A DNA stretch of 64,000 bases from CAVQAH01 sp963784195 (GTDB lineage Bacteria > Acidobacteriota > Vicinamibacteria > Vicinamibacterales > 2-12-FULL-66-21): contig CAWARA010000015.1 in the NCBI GenBank assembly GCA_963784195.1, positions 186,001 through 250,000 of the forward strand. Direction: 5' to 3'. Positions 54,695-63,325 of this stretch are shown one piece after another. The position numbers and the translations under genes are program-made. Positions within the stretch are counted from its first letter, which is position 1, and each line of letters begins with the position of its first letter. The notes under the pieces are model-generated. The model had not been told where the DNA came from, searched no databases, and worked only from the letters and a program-made list of their open reading frames with translations.

Positions 54695-57600
54695 ATGCGA
54701 CGCTTGGCGATCCTTGTTGCTCTCGGGCTCCTCTTCCATCCCTCCCTCTCACACGCGCAAACCGGGACCGGACGAATCTCGGGCGTCATCAAGGACGCGA
54801 GCGGCGCGGTCGTTCCTGGCGTGACGGTGGTCGCGACCCAGGAAGAAACGGGCATCCATTCCCAGACCGTCACGACTGATGCGGGGCTGTTCGTGTTCGC
54901 CAGCCTGCCCGTCGGGCCGTACACGGTGAAGGCGGAGTTGCAGGGGTTCCGCGGCGTGAGCCTGCAGAAGAACCTCCTGACCGTCGGCGCGGACCTCAAC
55001 CTCACCATCGTGCTCGAGCCCGGCAATCTCGAGCAGGAGGTCGTCGTCAGCGGCGAGTCTCCGGTCGTGCAGACGACCGAATCGTCGCTGAGCACGCTGG
55101 TGTCGAAAGAGACCATCGTGGCGCTGCCGCTGAACGGCCGCAATCCGCTGCACCTGATCGGGCTGGTCCCGGGCGTTGTCGGACACAGCGCCGAAGCGAC
55201 GTCGTCGGGCGGCACCGCGACGCACTACATCAACGGCGATCGCGGGCGCGGCATCACGACCACCCAGGATGGCATCGATATCTCGGATCCCGTGATTCCG
55301 CGTGGCGAGCTGACGAACTCGCCGGTGAATCCTGAAGCACTGCAGGAATTCCGAGTGATCACGAGCAACGCGAAAGCGGAGTACGGACGCTCCGCGGGCG
55401 GGCAGGTCGAGCTCGTGACACGGAGTGGCACGAACAGCTTCAACGGCACACTCTACGAGTTCCTGCGCAACACGGCGCTCGACGCCAACTCCTACTTCAA
55501 CGAGCAGCAGGGTCTGCCGAAGGAAGTGCTGCGCCGCAACCAGTTCGGCGCGGCGCTGGGTGGACCGATTCAGCGCGATCGGGCGTTCTTCTTCATCAAC
55601 TACGACGGCATGCGGCGGACACAAGAGACGAGCCAGACGATCACCGTGCCGACGGCGGCCCTGCGGCAAGGGCAATTCCGATTCGTGACGCAGGCGTGCG
55701 CGGGCGAGACGGCTGCGCGCAACCGTCCGTCCTGCGTGGACGGGTCGGGCAACCCGCTGGTACCCGTCTCGTCCTACAACTTCGTCGCCAACGATCCCCG
55801 GCGCCTCGGTCTCGATCCTGTCATGCAGGAAGAGACGCTGGCGTTCCTGCCGCTCCCCAACGATTTCTCCACGGGTGACGGCCTCAACACGGCGGGCTAC
55901 CGCTGGAACTCGCCGTCCGAGTCGCCGGTCGATACCATCACGAGCCGTGTCGACTTCACGCTCAACGAGCGGCAATCGTTCTTCGTGCGCTACACGAACG
56001 GCTGGCGCAACGATCTGATCAACGACATCATCAACACGACGCCGAAGCCCATGAGCTGGCCCGCCCGTGTGCGATTGTCGGATCAACAGGGCGGAGCCTT
56101 CGGTCACAAATGGACGCTCACGAACTACCTGCTCAATGAGATCACGGGCGGGTTCACGCGCAACGTGCTGGATTTTGCCGATCCCGAGCATCCCGGTACC
56201 TACGAGATCTGCCGTGCGAGCTGCATTTTCGGCAGCCCGTTCGTCTATTGGCCGGGCACCGGGCGTGAGCCCACGGAGTTTCAGATCCTCGACAACGTGA
56301 GCTGGGTGCGCGGCGCGCACGCGTTCCGAGGTGGAGTGAACGCGCGGTTCTACTACATCGAGCAGACCCGCGGCGCCGGTAATCCATTCGGGATCTATCC
56401 GAGCTTCACGTTCGTCAGGACCGATGCGCCCTTCAGCGGCGCAGACGCCCAGAGCGTCGTGCGGCCCGACGGCAGCTCCGCCAACCTTACGGGTTCGGGT
56501 ATCAACGCGACGGACAGCAACAACCTGAACACGCTGTACAACGTGCTGCTCGGACGAATCGGCAAGGTCGACCAGGTGTTCTACAGCAACGGTTCGGAGT
56601 TCGTACCGCTGCAGCCGCTGACGCTCGATCAGCGTATGCAGGAATACAACTTCTACGTGCAGGACGACTGGCGCATCAAGCCTAACCTCACGATGAACGC
56701 CGGGGTTCGCTACGAGCTGAACACCGTGCCGTACGACAACGCCGGCGTGCAGGTCGCACCGGATCGGCCGCTCGACGGCAGCCAGGGCCCGGTCACGTTC
56801 CTGCAGGCCGGTCCTGGTACCGACCTGCAATGGTTCAAACGTGACAACAACAACTTCGCGCCGTCGATTGGTATCGCCTGGGATCCGCGGTCCGACGGCA
56901 AGATGTCGATTCGCGCGAACTACCGTCTTGCCTACCAGCGCCTGATCACCTGGGCGCTGAACGTCGTTGAACAGCGCCAGCCAGCGACGTCGCTCAACCA
57001 GTTCCTGATTGGTCCGCGCGATCCCACTATCGCAGGGACCGATCAGGTTCTGCGGCTGAACGAGCTGTTGCGTCAGGGCCGGCTTCCAGTCCCGCAGTCG
57101 GGAACGGCACTATCGTTGAGCAATGGCACGCCGCAGTTGACGACCCCCGCCTCCATCAACCGGACGCCTCCCAATCTGCGCAACGAACAACCACTCTTCT
57201 TCGAAGATGACGTGGTGACGCCGTATATGCAGCAGTTCATTGCCGGATTCCAGCGCGAGATCCTCAAGAACACGGTCGTCGAGGTCTCGTACGTCGGCAC
57301 GCGCGGCAGCAACCTGTTCCGCATGATCAACGTCAACCAGATGGATCTCGTCTCGAACGGTTTCATCGCGGACTTTCAGGCAGCGCAGCGGAACCTGCAG
57401 GCAAACGGCAACCCGAACGTCGGTGAGTCGACCGGAACCTTTGGCCGTCTTTACGGCGGGACCATTCCGGCCAGCGCGTTCGCCGACATCCGGAACAACA
57501 ACGTCGGCTTCCTCGCGGACGTGCTCGATCGCCGCACCCAGGGGATCGGCCTCGCCGCGGCGGGGTTGCCGGACAACTTCTTCAGGCCGAATCCGCAGTT

Positions 57601-58411
57601 CAACATCGCGGGCGTCGGCTGCACCTGTTCGAGCTCGGCGTACAACGCCGTGCAGATGGAGCTGCGCCGCCGCTTCAACGACGGCCTCGCGTTCAGCATC
57701 AACTACACGTACGCGCATTCGAACGACGACGTGTCAAATGACACGCGCGGTGCGGGCACCGAGCTCGTCGTGCCGACCGATCCACTCCGCCTGGAGCTGG
57801 ATGAGGGCCGATCGGACTTCGACGTCCGCCACGTGTTCCGCGGGTACTTCATCTGGGATTTGCCGTTCGGCAACGGACGTGCGATCAATCGTGACGCGAC
57901 GGGGCTGGTGAACGCGCTGATCTCCGGCTGGCAGATCAATGGCATCCTCGATGCGTCGAGCGGCAACCCGTTCAGCGTCTACTCCGGATTCCACGCCTCC
58001 ACCTTCTACGACACCGGCACGCGCGTCGCGACCGTCAGCGCGAACGGTGTGACCAACCGCGCAGACTTCTCCGGGACCCCGGGGATCGGGGAAGTGCGTC
58101 GGACCGACCGCGGCGTCGATTTCTTCACGCCTGAAGAGCGCGCCATGTTCACCACCCCGCAGGCCGGACAAACCGGATCCGAGCGGAACCTGTTCACCGG
58201 TCCCGGCTACTTCCAGCTCGATCTGGGAATCTTCAAGAGCTTCAGCTTCGGGCAGCAGCGGCTCGAGTTCAGGACGGAGATCTTCAACGTGCTGAACACC
58301 GTCAACTTCGCCGATCCGAACATTCTCGTGACGGCGGGTTCGTTCGGCACGATCACGGATACGCGGGTTCCACCGCGGATCGTCCAGTTCGGGCTGAAGT
58401 ACTACTTCTGA
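54695..58411 (+). CDS. TonB-dependent receptor, Oar-like, intact
   Basis: ATG 54695 follows a strong AAAGGAGG. The 1238-residue protein has a signal peptide (MRRLAILVALGLLFHPSLSH), a carboxypeptidase-regulatory domain (GRISGVIKDASGAVVPGVTV), plug (NGDRGRGITTTQDGIDISDP, EFRVITSNAKAEYGRSAGGQ) and a large barrel ending RIVQFGLKYYF with terminal Phe. Many Asn/Gly-rich surface loops are seen, as in Oar-like receptors of Acidobacteriota. It uses TonB-ExbBD energy to import an unknown, probably large substrate. No frame breaks were found here, in contrast with the other two receptors. A winged-helix regulator begins 18 bases after its stop. Confidence 0.92.
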   Translation: MRRLAILVALGLLFHPSLSHAQTGTGRISGVIKDASGAVVPGVTVVATQEETGIHSQTVTTDAGLFVFASLPVGPYTVKAELQGFRGVSLQKNLLTVGADLNLTIVLEPGNLEQEVVVSGESPVVQTTESSLSTLVSKETIVALPLNGRNPLHLIGLVPGVVGHSAEATSSGGTATHYINGDRGRGITTTQDGIDISDPVIPRGELTNSPVNPEALQEFRVITSNAKAEYGRSAGGQVELVTRSGTNSFNGTLYEFLRNTALDANSYFNEQQGLPKEVLRRNQFGAALGGPIQRDRAFFFINYDGMRRTQETSQTITVPTAALRQGQFRFVTQACAGETAARNRPSCVDGSGNPLVPVSSYNFVANDPRRLGLDPVMQEETLAFLPLPNDFSTGDGLNTAGYRWNSPSESPVDTITSRVDFTLNERQSFFVRYTNGWRNDLINDIINTTPKPMSWPARVRLSDQQGGAFGHKWTLTNYLLNEITGGFTRNVLDFADPEHPGTYEICRASCIFGSPFVYWPGTGREPTEFQILDNVSWVRGAHAFRGGVNARFYYIEQTRGAGNPFGIYPSFTFVRTDAPFSGADAQSVVRPDGSSANLTGSGINATDSNNLNTLYNVLLGRIGKVDQVFYSNGSEFVPLQPLTLDQRMQEYNFYVQDDWRIKPNLTMNAGVRYELNTVPYDNAGVQVAPDRPLDGSQGPVTFLQAGPGTDLQWFKRDNNNFAPSIGIAWDPRSDGKMSIRANYRLAYQRLITWALNVVEQRQPATSLNQFLIGPRDPTIAGTDQVLRLNELLRQGRLPVPQSGTALSLSNGTPQLTTPASINRTPPNLRNEQPLFFEDDVVTPYMQQFIAGFQREILKNTVVEVSYVGTRGSNLFRMINVNQMDLVSNGFIADFQAAQRNLQANGNPNVGESTGTFGRLYGGTIPASAFADIRNNNVGFLADVLDRRTQGIGLAAAGLPDNFFRPNPQFNIAGVGCTCSSSAYNAVQMELRRRFNDGLAFSINYTYAHSNDDVSNDTRGAGTELVVPTDPLRLELDEGRSDFDVRHVFRGYFIWDLPFGNGRAINRDATGLVNALISGWQINGILDASSGNPFSVYSGFHASTFYDTGTRVATVSANGVTNRADFSGTPGIGEVRRTDRGVDFFTPEERAMFTTPQAGQTGSERNLFTGPGYFQLDLGIFKSFSFGQQRLEFRTEIFNVLNTVNFADPNILVTAGSFGTITDTRVPPRIVQFGLKYYF

Positions 58412-58428
58412 TTGAGTGAGAGCGGCCC

Positions 58429-58962
58429 ATGGAGCGAGCTTCATCGGAATTGAATGGGCTCCGGGCTTTTGGCCCATTCCGCTTCGATCCGGCCACGGGG
58501 GAGATTTGCAGGGGTGACACGGTCCTCAGGTTACCAAATCAGCCCGCGCGCATGCTCGAGATGCTCACCAGCCGTCCCGGCGAGCTGGTGAGCCGAGACG
58601 AGCTTCGACGCATCCTGTGGACGAGTGACACCTTCGTCGACTTCGATGCCTGCCTCAATTACTGCGCACGAAGGATTCGCGGAGCGCTCGGAGATACAGC
58701 CGAATCGCCGACCTACCTCGAGACGGTGCCGCGCCGCGGCTACCGGTTCATCGCTGCCGTGCGCGTCGAGAGTCCCACGACAGCAGTGCCCGGGAGTGTG
58801 CCACGCAAACGGGTTAGCCTGACCGTGGCGGCACTATGGCTGGGCCTTGCCAGCGGGGTGGTCCTCGGCCACATGGCCGAGGCCGCTCCCTGGCACGACA
58901 CGGTGGTCCACTGGATCCATCTGGGGCTGGGTCCGGTGCCGGGTCTCTGCTCAAGGCTCTGA
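58429..58962 (+). CDS. Membrane-bound winged-helix regulator (CadC/ToxR type), short
   Basis: The 177-residue protein has an OmpR/PhoB-type winged helix: FGPFRFDPATGEICRGDTVL, RLPNQPARMLEMLTSRPGEL, VSRDELRRILWTSDTFVDFD, CLNYCARRIRGALGDTAESP, YLETVPRRGYRFIAAV. A single membrane helix (VSLTVAALWLGLASGVVLGH) follows, and about 30 residues remain outside. Usual relatives carry long TPR or TolB-like periplasmic domains, so this one is shortened. It probably binds DNA from the inner membrane. It lies 18 bases after the TonB receptor and upstream of the decayed ADOP gene. Confidence 0.8.
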   Translation: MERASSELNGLRAFGPFRFDPATGEICRGDTVLRLPNQPARMLEMLTSRPGELVSRDELRRILWTSDTFVDFDACLNYCARRIRGALGDTAESPTYLETVPRRGYRFIAAVRVESPTTAVPGSVPRKRVSLTVAALWLGLASGVVLGHMAEAAPWHDTVVHWIHLGLGPVPGLCSRL

Positions 58963-59089
58963 AGAGGCGGTCTGTTCGCGCTGCGCCACGCTGAACTCAT
59001 AGAAAACTCACCCAGAACTCATCGGCGCTTCACGCGGTTTCAACGATTGCAGCCGTCTTTCGTGGTCGATCAGCCACGGAGGATGACCC

Positions 59090-61115
59090 ATGAGTCGACC
59101 GACTGACTGGCTTGCTCAGGATCTGCGTCAGAGCGTGCGCGCCCGCGTTCGAAACATCTCCTCGACGGCAATCATCGCCATCACAATTGCCGCCGGACTG
59201 GCGTGCAACGCGATCGCATTCAGCTTGACGCGTGCTCTCCTGCTTCGTCCATATCCCTTCCACCAACTGGAGCGTCTGGTGCTCCTGCGCGAGGGCCGGG
59301 CGGGGGACGCGACGTTGTCGATTCGACTCGCAGCGGGAGACCTGAACGACGTTCACCGTGAGTCGACGGTGTTCGACGATTTCGCGCGATACCGGTACGT
59401 TCCCGTAACGCTCGGGGGGCAGGGCGACCCGGTGCGCGCACGCAGTTTCCACGTGTCGCCGAACCTCTTCCAGATGCTCGGCGTGGAGGCGCTGCGCGGA
59501 CGTACGCTGACGCCGACCGATGGCAGCGTGGCCAGCAATCGTGTTGCCGTCCTTAGCTTTGGATTCTGGCAACGGCAATTCGGCGGCGACCCGGGTGCCG
59601 TCGGCCGGCGGATCGGTACTCAACGACAAGGCGCACGACGTGGTCGGTATCATGCCGTCCTGGTTCAACTTCCCCAGAGGCGCAGACTTCTGGCTGCCGC
59701 TCGAGCTCTCGCCAGCGGAGGAGCAGGAACGGGTCCGTTCGACCTTGTCGGCGTTAGGGCGGCTACGCCAGGGAACGAATGTTCGGGACGCACAAGCTGA
59801 GCTCGACCGCTACGCCGATATCCTCGCCCGTCGACATCCAACCACCAACGCAGGGCGGCGTTTGGCGATTCTTCCGCTGCGTGAGGAGCAGTACCAGTAC
59901 ACGCTGCCTTTCTTCTCGATGCTGGAGATCGCGGCGCTGTTCGTTCTCCTGGTGGTGGCCATCAACGCAGGCAACATCTTTCTCACGGAGCGGTGGGCGC
60001 ACCGTCGCGAACAGGTGATGCGACTCACTCTTGGTGCCACGCGAGGCCGATTGATCCTGGGCTGTGTTACGGACGCAATGCTGCTCGCAGGACTCGGGAC
60101 CGTCCTCGCCATTCCCTTCTCGTGGTTTGCGCTGCGAGCGATTCGTGACGCGATGCCCCGGGGCATCGCCATTTATGTGGCAGGCTGGGACACGCTGCAG
60201 GTCGATGCATCGGTGCTGATCTTCTCCGTGGCGACGGCAGCCGTGGTTGCACTCGGCCTCGGCTGGATCGCAAGCTTCTCGGTCCCGTCAACACTGAGCG
60301 CCGTTGACGTGGCCGCCCGAGAGATCACCGCCGTTGACACTCGACGGTTCGGTAGGGTCGCAGTAATCGTCCAGCTCGTTGCGGCACTGGTGCTCCTCTC
60401 GGTGGGAGCCGCGGTTCTTTCGGGCTTCAGGCAGGTTACTCGCGTCTTTCACGCCCTCGATCCGAACGACGTTTTGATCGCCGGGTATAGCGCTGCCGGA
60501 GGAGCGCTACCCGTCCTCATCGTCACAGGCTCGCTTCTTTACGGAGCGTACTTGACGCCGTAAGGGAGATTCCCTCCGTCGAGACCGTGGGGATGACATC
60601 GAATCTTCCGGCGAGTAACGTCCCCAACGCGCGGACATCGTTCGAAATCGAGCGTCGGCGACCTGCATCCCCGGCCGGGATGCCCACCGCCGATCTACAG
60701 ACGATCGGCGGCGCGTTGTTACCGTTGCTGCGTGTCCGCCTGCTTAGCGGCCGGAATCTCCTGGACAGCGACGTCGCTGAGTCCACACGTGCCGCTGTCA
60801 TCAGCAACACGATGGCCCGGCTCCACTGGCCGGGCGAGGAAGCGCTCGGGAAGCGTATCCGGCTCGGCTCGTGGGGAGAACAGGGCGCCTGGTGAGTCGT
60901 CTTGCGGATTGAAGCAATTGACCCGACGGCCCCCGATCGTCTATGTCCTATAATGAAGCATGATCGCTCGAACGGGTGGCGATCCACACGACTCGCACAT
61001 GCGAAGAGCGGCTGACCTTTGGCATGTCAGAGGTCGCGACTCTCAAAGACGAGATCGACGATTCGATTATGGGACCGTGCTGATGATCTTCGCGTCGGTG
61101 ACGCTCGCAATCGCG
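59090..61115 (+). pseudogene. Decayed ADOP-type permease
   Basis: ATG 59090 opens MSRPTDWLAQDLRQSVRARV, a first helix and a MacB-like core with VAVLSFGFWQRQFGGDPGAV; a +1 break near 59615 leads to LNDKAHDVVGIMPSWFNFPR and the central helices (FFSMLEIAALFVLLVVAINA) up to a stop at 60563. A -1 break near 60553 brings DAVREIPSVETVGMTSNLPA and VISNTMARLHWPGEEALGKR to 60897. After that only scraps remain, such as RRPPIVYVL near 60945 and SEVATLKDEIDDSIMG and MIFASVTLAIADL around 61025-61120, interrupted by stops and missing sequence. This is true decay of the C-terminal half, not just base errors. Confidence 0.78.
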
Positions 61116-61250
61116 GACCTATAGGGAAGTGGGTGTGCGCATGGCGCGCCGCGGGCCGCGATTGCTTGGGGTGGAGCCTCATGTTCGGCTTGCCCGTTTC
61201 GGTGTGGCTACACGCGACGGTCGACTCTACAATGAATCAACTTCCAATGA

Positions 61251-61388
61251 CCAACTCCCAACTCCCAAGGAGAGCCGATCGAAAGAGGTGGGTGAAAGAC
61301 GAACCGGATAGCAGATTCGCACGACGTCCACCCCACTCGCTCGATCGGCTCTCCCTGTTGGGAGTTGGGAGTTGGAGGTTGGGAGTTG
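61251..61388. repeat. Hairpin with heptamer tandem arms
   Basis: CCAACTCCCAACTCCCA plus GGAGAGCCGATCGA (61251-61282) is the inverted complement of 61341-61375 with a 3-base indel. The right side continues as four TTGGGAG-type 7-base units (61358-61388). It lies in the gap 61116-61477, which holds no gene. Confidence 0.75.
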
Positions 61389-61477
61389 TTGCGACTCGCC
61401 CCAGCTGCCACCGGCCGGCCCCTCGATCGACGCCCGCGGTGGCTGTTTGCGGTAGGATCGGGACCAGGAGGAGCAGG

Positions 61478-62182
61478 ATGTTACGAATCGTGAAAGCGGT
61501 TGTCATACTGGCCGCGGTCATAGGCGTCTATCAGGTCGCGGCCATCGCGAACGGTACCGGTATGCCGCCGCCGTCGTCATCGACGCCTGCCGCCGCGCCG
61601 GCACGGGCGATGACGCCCGAGGAGATGGCCGTCGAAGCCTACAACAGCGGTCTCGAGCATCGCGACAAGGGGCTCAAGGCTGAGGAAAAGGCGACCGCGG
61701 CCAAGAAGGATTCGGATCGGGTCAAGGAAGAGAAAAAGGCGCGCGAAGAGTACGAGAAGGCGTTCAAAGACTTCAAGAAGGCCGCCGACCTGAACCCGAA
61801 GCTGCCGCAGGCCCTCAACGGGATGGGCTTCGCCTATCGCAAGCTGGGGGATTACCCAAAGGCGCTCGAGATGTACGACAAGACGCTCGAGATGGCCCCG
61901 AATTTCCCCGATGCCATCGAGTACCGCGGCGAGGCGTATCTCGGGCTCAATCGGCTCGACGATGCGAAGCAGGCGTATTTGACACTGTTTGCGATGGATC
62001 GCAAACAGGCGGACATGTTGATGAAGGCGATGAAGGACTATATCGCCAAGAAGAAGACGGATCCGTCCGGCGTCGATCCGGCGGCGCTGTCGACCTTCGA
62101 GAGCTGGGTGCAGGAACGCGGTGGATTGGCCGAGCAGACGCGTCTGATGGCGCTGAACGTTCGCCACGGTTCCTGGCGCTGA
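61478..62182 (+). CDS. Secreted or membrane-anchored TPR protein
   Basis: ATG 61478 follows an AGGAGGA-type site. The 234-residue product has an N-terminal hydrophobic signal (IVKAVVILAAVIGVYQVAAI), a Pro/Ala linker, a charged helix (EKATAAKKDSDRVKEEKKAR) and then at least two TPR units (LPQALNGMGFAYRKLGDYPK, FPDAIEYRGEAYLGLNRLDD). TPRs hold proteins together. It is 13 bases upstream of the di-heme lipoprotein gene, so the two likely form an operon. Confidence 0.82.
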   Translation: MLRIVKAVVILAAVIGVYQVAAIANGTGMPPPSSSTPAAAPARAMTPEEMAVEAYNSGLEHRDKGLKAEEKATAAKKDSDRVKEEKKAREEYEKAFKDFKKAADLNPKLPQALNGMGFAYRKLGDYPKALEMYDKTLEMAPNFPDAIEYRGEAYLGLNRLDDAKQAYLTLFAMDRKQADMLMKAMKDYIAKKKTDPSGVDPAALSTFESWVQERGGLAEQTRLMALNVRHGSWR

Positions 62183-62195
62183 GCCGCATCGAATC

Positions 62196-63308
62196 ATGAG
62201 CACCGGACGAGCTGCGGCCATCGCGCTCGTCTTCGCGGCGATCAGCGGCTGCTCTCGCGCCGAAGAAGCGTCGCGCACAGCTACGCCGCCGGCACCGTTC
62301 ACCTGGACGCTGCCGGCGGGCCTTCCCGTCCCGAAAGTTCCCGCCGACAACCCGATGAGCGTCGCCAAGGTGTCTCTGGGCCGGCGTCTGTTCTACGACA
62401 CGCGCCTGTCTGGCAACGAGACGTTCTCGTGTGCGACGTGTCATCAACAGGCGCATGCGTTCACGGACGGCCGCGCGCGAGCCATCGGATCGACCGGGGC
62501 GCTGCACGCGCGCAGCACCATGTCGCTCACCAACGTCGCGTACAACGCGTCGCTCGGATGGGCCGATCCCACGCTGCGCACGCTCGAACAGCAGATGGCC
62601 GTGCCGATGTTCAACGAGCATCCGATCGAGCTCGGGTTGAAAGGACGCGAGAGCGAGGTCGTGGCGCGATTCGCGAGCCGTCCGGACGACGTTGCGGCTT
62701 TTCGCGCGGCCTTCCCGGAAGACGCGGCACCCGTCAGGCTCGAGACGATGGTCAAAGCCATTGCGGCATTCGAGCGCACGCTCGTGTCAGGCGACGCGCC
62801 GTTCGATCGGTATCTCTATCGTGACGACAAGGCGGGAATGTCGCCGGCGGCGCTGCGCGGCATGCGGTTGTTCTTCTCAGACCGGCTGCGGTGCGCCGAA
62901 TGCCACGGTTCGTTCAACCTGTCAGGGCCAGTCGACGTCGAGGGGACGAAGGATCTCGAGCTGATCTTCCACAACACCGGGCTCTACGACGTCGACAGGC
63001 GCGGCGGCTATCCGGACACGGACCGCGGGCTGTTCGACCTGACGAAACGCGCAGCCGACATGGGCCGCTTTCGGGCCCCGACGCTGCGCAACGTCGCTGT
63101 CACCGCGCCCTACATGCATGATGGCAGCGTGCCGACATTGGAGGCCGCTGTCGCGCATTACGCGTCGGGCGGGAAGCCGAGCCCGTACCGAAGCGATCGC
63201 GTGAAAGGCTTCCGCCTGCGTGCCGGCGACGCGAACGATCTGGTCGCGTTTCTACACGCGCTGACCGATCAGGGCTTCCTGACGAATCCGGCGTTCTCGC
63301 GGCCCTGA
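62196..63308 (+). CDS. Di-heme cytochrome c peroxidase-family lipoprotein (MXAN_0977/MbnH-like)
   Basis: The 370-residue protein has a lipoprotein signal (IALVFAAISGCSRAEE). Two haem-c motifs are clear, CATCH and CAECH, in the CCP/MauG order. PVPKVPADNPMSVAKVSLGR, RLFYDTRLSGNETFSCATCH, HARSTMSLTNVAYNASLGWA and EHPIELGLKGRESEV match the MXAN_0977 subgroup, which includes MbnH, a Trp-oxidising enzyme of the methanobactin field. That specific subgroup call is from memory and less sure than the family. No MbnP-type partner gene is visible here. It likely sits in the periplasm. Confidence 0.85.
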   Translation: MSTGRAAAIALVFAAISGCSRAEEASRTATPPAPFTWTLPAGLPVPKVPADNPMSVAKVSLGRRLFYDTRLSGNETFSCATCHQQAHAFTDGRARAIGSTGALHARSTMSLTNVAYNASLGWADPTLRTLEQQMAVPMFNEHPIELGLKGRESEVVARFASRPDDVAAFRAAFPEDAAPVRLETMVKAIAAFERTLVSGDAPFDRYLYRDDKAGMSPAALRGMRLFFSDRLRCAECHGSFNLSGPVDVEGTKDLELIFHNTGLYDVDRRGGYPDTDRGLFDLTKRAADMGRFRAPTLRNVAVTAPYMHDGSVPTLEAAVAHYASGGKPSPYRSDRVKGFRLRAGDANDLVAFLHALTDQGFLTNPAFSRP

Positions 63309-63325
63309 ACTCAGAGGGCTGAGGG

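Noticed and set aside
54749..56830. 693-residue minus-strand frame
   Set aside because: Antisense of the intact TonB receptor.
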